A stretch of DNA of 64,000 nt from Amaranthus tricolor (lineage: Eukaryota; Streptophyta; Magnoliopsida; Caryophyllales; Amaranthaceae). The notes under the pieces were generated by a model that was not told the DNA's origin, ran no database searches, and saw only the letters and a program-made list of their open reading frames with translations. Position numbers and translations under genes: made by a program. This document shows, in pieces, positions 62,448 to 64,000 of this stretch. The stretch spans positions 16,009,709-16,073,708 of the forward strand of contig NC_080049.1 of NCBI RefSeq assembly GCF_026212465.1. Reading direction: 5' to 3'. How positions within the stretch are numbered: the stretch's first letter is position 1; the number at the start of each line of letters is the position of its first letter.

Positions 62448-63291
62448 TCATAAACTTGATGTAAATTTGAATAAAATTGATATCAAAGCATAAGTTGGAG
62501 AAAAGGGACAAAAAAAACAATAAAAAAGCCTGCTGAGGAGAGCTTTGTTGTATGGTAAGATGCTTTTATTGATCATGTATGGTTTTATGTCACTTGTAGA
62601 CATATTTTGAGACAATAAGAAAGGGGTGAATTGTTGTATGAGTTAATATGCAACTTACTAAATTCGTCCATACATTCAACTAGAAATATAAGAACTACTC
62701 TGTCTTTAAGATTTCTGATTTGAAGTCAAACTCCAGACTTGATTTATGAGAACATTGCACTGTCTCGAGATATCAAATAGGAACAACAGACCTTCTAAAA
62801 TATTTCAACTTTCTGGTTACCACAGTCTATCACAATGTCCTTAACCAAGTCCTTTAGTACTATCCTCAACGATCCTACTCCAAACCTTGTAGTACCTAGA
62901 TCCGGATCCTACTCCGGATCTTACACTGTATGATCTCTTAAAATAAAACTACTCATATTAGTGAAATTTAGTCACCATCAGAACATAAAGGTCAAGGAAT
63001 TTTCCCTTTTTGATGATAATAAACTTAGTAACATAACTTAACTTCAGGTGACTGGTATTGTTATAACTTGATATTTAGGGATAATGGTTTACGAATGGTT
63101 AATTAGCTAATTATAATATTGGTAGTAACTTGGGGAATAATTTAGTTTTAAGTGGTAGTTTTCTTATAAAAAAGAGGAATGAGAGGCTCATTAGTATCAT
63201 GAAAATTGTTATACACTTGTTAGATGCGTTTTACTCATTTTAGGAGATCTCAAGCCTCTCGAATTGCATGATTTACCGTTTTACTCATTTT
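62448..63291. mobile_element. Palindrome spacer, unit 6
   Basis: Spacer of the units 2/4/5 type (G at 62981, T at 63147), with the 9-bp stem at 62898-62921. Confidence 0.35.
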
Positions 63292-63656
63292 AGCAAACTT
63301 GCAATTTCACCAGCCAAAAAAACTTTCAAAGCATAAATTGCTATGCTAGGCAATGTTCTTGCACTACAAAAAAATAGTGCTATTTGTGAACATGGGCGGA
63401 TATACATGTCCTCACTGCATTTAAAAACAATAAATAATTGGCTATAGTAGGATTTGAACTTGTTACCTGTGGGTTTATTAATGTTTCTTGAGTTAATTCT
63501 TGTCAATAAAACTGATTACAGAATGGAAGAGAACGTGGATTTCTTAGCCTAACAACCTTCCTAAAACGTATCTTATTTATCCAAACAACCTAACGAACAA
63601 AATCAGAAAATCTAACTCATTGATCAGCTAACATATTTGCTGAATCCAAACGTATC

Positions 63657-64000
63657 TTATTTAAGGCTGGACTTATTCACCGTGAGTTGGCGTGGAGTTC
63701 GTGGTCTTTGAGTCCTTCGTCTTGAGCTGCTTGCTTCATGTATCTCATTTTGTTGCTCGTTTTGTTCTCGTGTTTGCGCATTAACATATTGATGTTGAGG
63801 TGTTAAAGGCAGCTGTTGCTGACCATACTGTAGATGTTGCCAAGGTGGTGTGGGCGGGCGTTGTAGTAAAAGTTGCGGATTACCAATAAAATATGGATTA
63901 GCTGACGACGACCCTAAGGGGATCTGCTGAAGCGTTACAGGGTGGTATTGGTACGCGGGAAAAACACGCAGAGTTGGCCAACCAAGAGAAATACATAGAC
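63657..64000 (-). CDS. LBD-like protein, reverse copy, unit 6 (5' part beyond window)
   Basis: The stop codon and the C-terminal part of the frame are visible, with the reverse-arm variants at residues 184, 188, 200, 204 and 217. The zinc-block half lies past 64000. Confidence 0.75.
   Translation of the reverse strand, partial: LCISLGWPTLRVFPAYQYHPVTLQQIPLGSSSANPYFIGNPQLLLQRPPTPPWQHLQYGQQQLPLTPQHQYVNAQTREQNEQQNEIHEASSSRRRTQRPRTPRQLTVNKSSLK

Larger units (their letters stand above)
58477..64000. repeat. Macrosatellite unit 6 (cut by window end)
   Basis: First 5524 bp of a sixth unit. It stops inside the reverse LBD gene, so the array continues to the right. It combines the unit-4 variants (A in ATTTAGG, 60378) with the unit-5 variant (A in GGAATATTGA, 61230), and has a private T in TTGCTATGCT near 63341. 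Confidence 0.97.
59979..64000. repeat. Palindrome of unit 6 (right arm cut)
   Basis: Left arm 59979-62447, spacer 62448-63291, right arm from 63292 to the window end. The visible part matches the other palindromes. Confidence 0.95.

Noticed and set aside
1..64000. Possibility that the repeat is purely an assembly duplication
   Set aside because: Units differ by consistent, partly shared variants and a 106-bp deletion in two of five, which an assembler copy error would not create. Exact copy number still needs long reads.

Overview
This is plant nuclear DNA, most likely from a eudicot. It is very AT-rich, encodes a LATERAL ORGAN BOUNDARIES (LBD) transcription-factor-like protein (a plant-specific family), and carries plant LTR-retrotransposon remains, including a Sirevirus-like (Ty1/copia) 3' end. 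There are no bacterial operons, ribosome binding sites or CRISPR arrays. I cannot name the species.

The whole window is one head-to-tail array of a giant repeat unit. Five complete units (1-11738, 11739-23369, 23370-35107, 35108-46845, 46846-58476) are followed by a sixth that is cut by the window end (58477-64000). Units 1, 3 and 4 are 11738 bp. Units 2 and 5 are 11631 bp because of a shared 106-bp deletion plus a 1-bp homopolymer change. The array runs off both ends, so the phase used here (window base 1 as unit start) is arbitrary.

Each unit reads, in unit-1 coordinates: end of a Sirevirus-like LTR (1-391); unrecognised AT-rich DNA (392-1029); a Ty3/gypsy (Tat/Athila-like) LTR-type fragment (about 1030-1502); a 5.8-kb palindrome (arms 1503-3971 and 4816-7264, spacer 3972-4815), each arm holding one intact 224-codon LBD-like gene with its own promoter and 5'UTR intron, the two genes convergent; AT-rich DNA with a GC-rich transposon-terminus-like patch (7265-8385); a broken Sirevirus env-like / 'putative plant transposon' reading frame (8386-9801) with one in-frame stop; a noncoding stretch with polypurine tracts and an 18-bp minisatellite (9802-10635); and an LTR with TATA box (10636 to 391 of the next unit). 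No gag, protease, integrase or reverse transcriptase frame is present.

The window therefore holds six forward LBD copies and six reverse copies, the last one truncated. All forward copies encode one protein. All complete reverse copies encode another that differs at the same six residues. Arms differ by about 1.3% in the CDS, whereas units differ by only scattered single bases. The order of events read from this is: inverted duplication of an LBD gene next to retrotransposon debris, divergence of the arms, then recent tandem amplification. Variants in the right half of the unit recur every three units (unit 4 like unit 1, unit 5 like unit 2), suggesting a 35,107-bp higher-order repeat, while left-half variants show a different, mosaic relationship. 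Convergent near-identical LBD genes in a long palindrome could yield hairpin or double-stranded RNA; that is inference.
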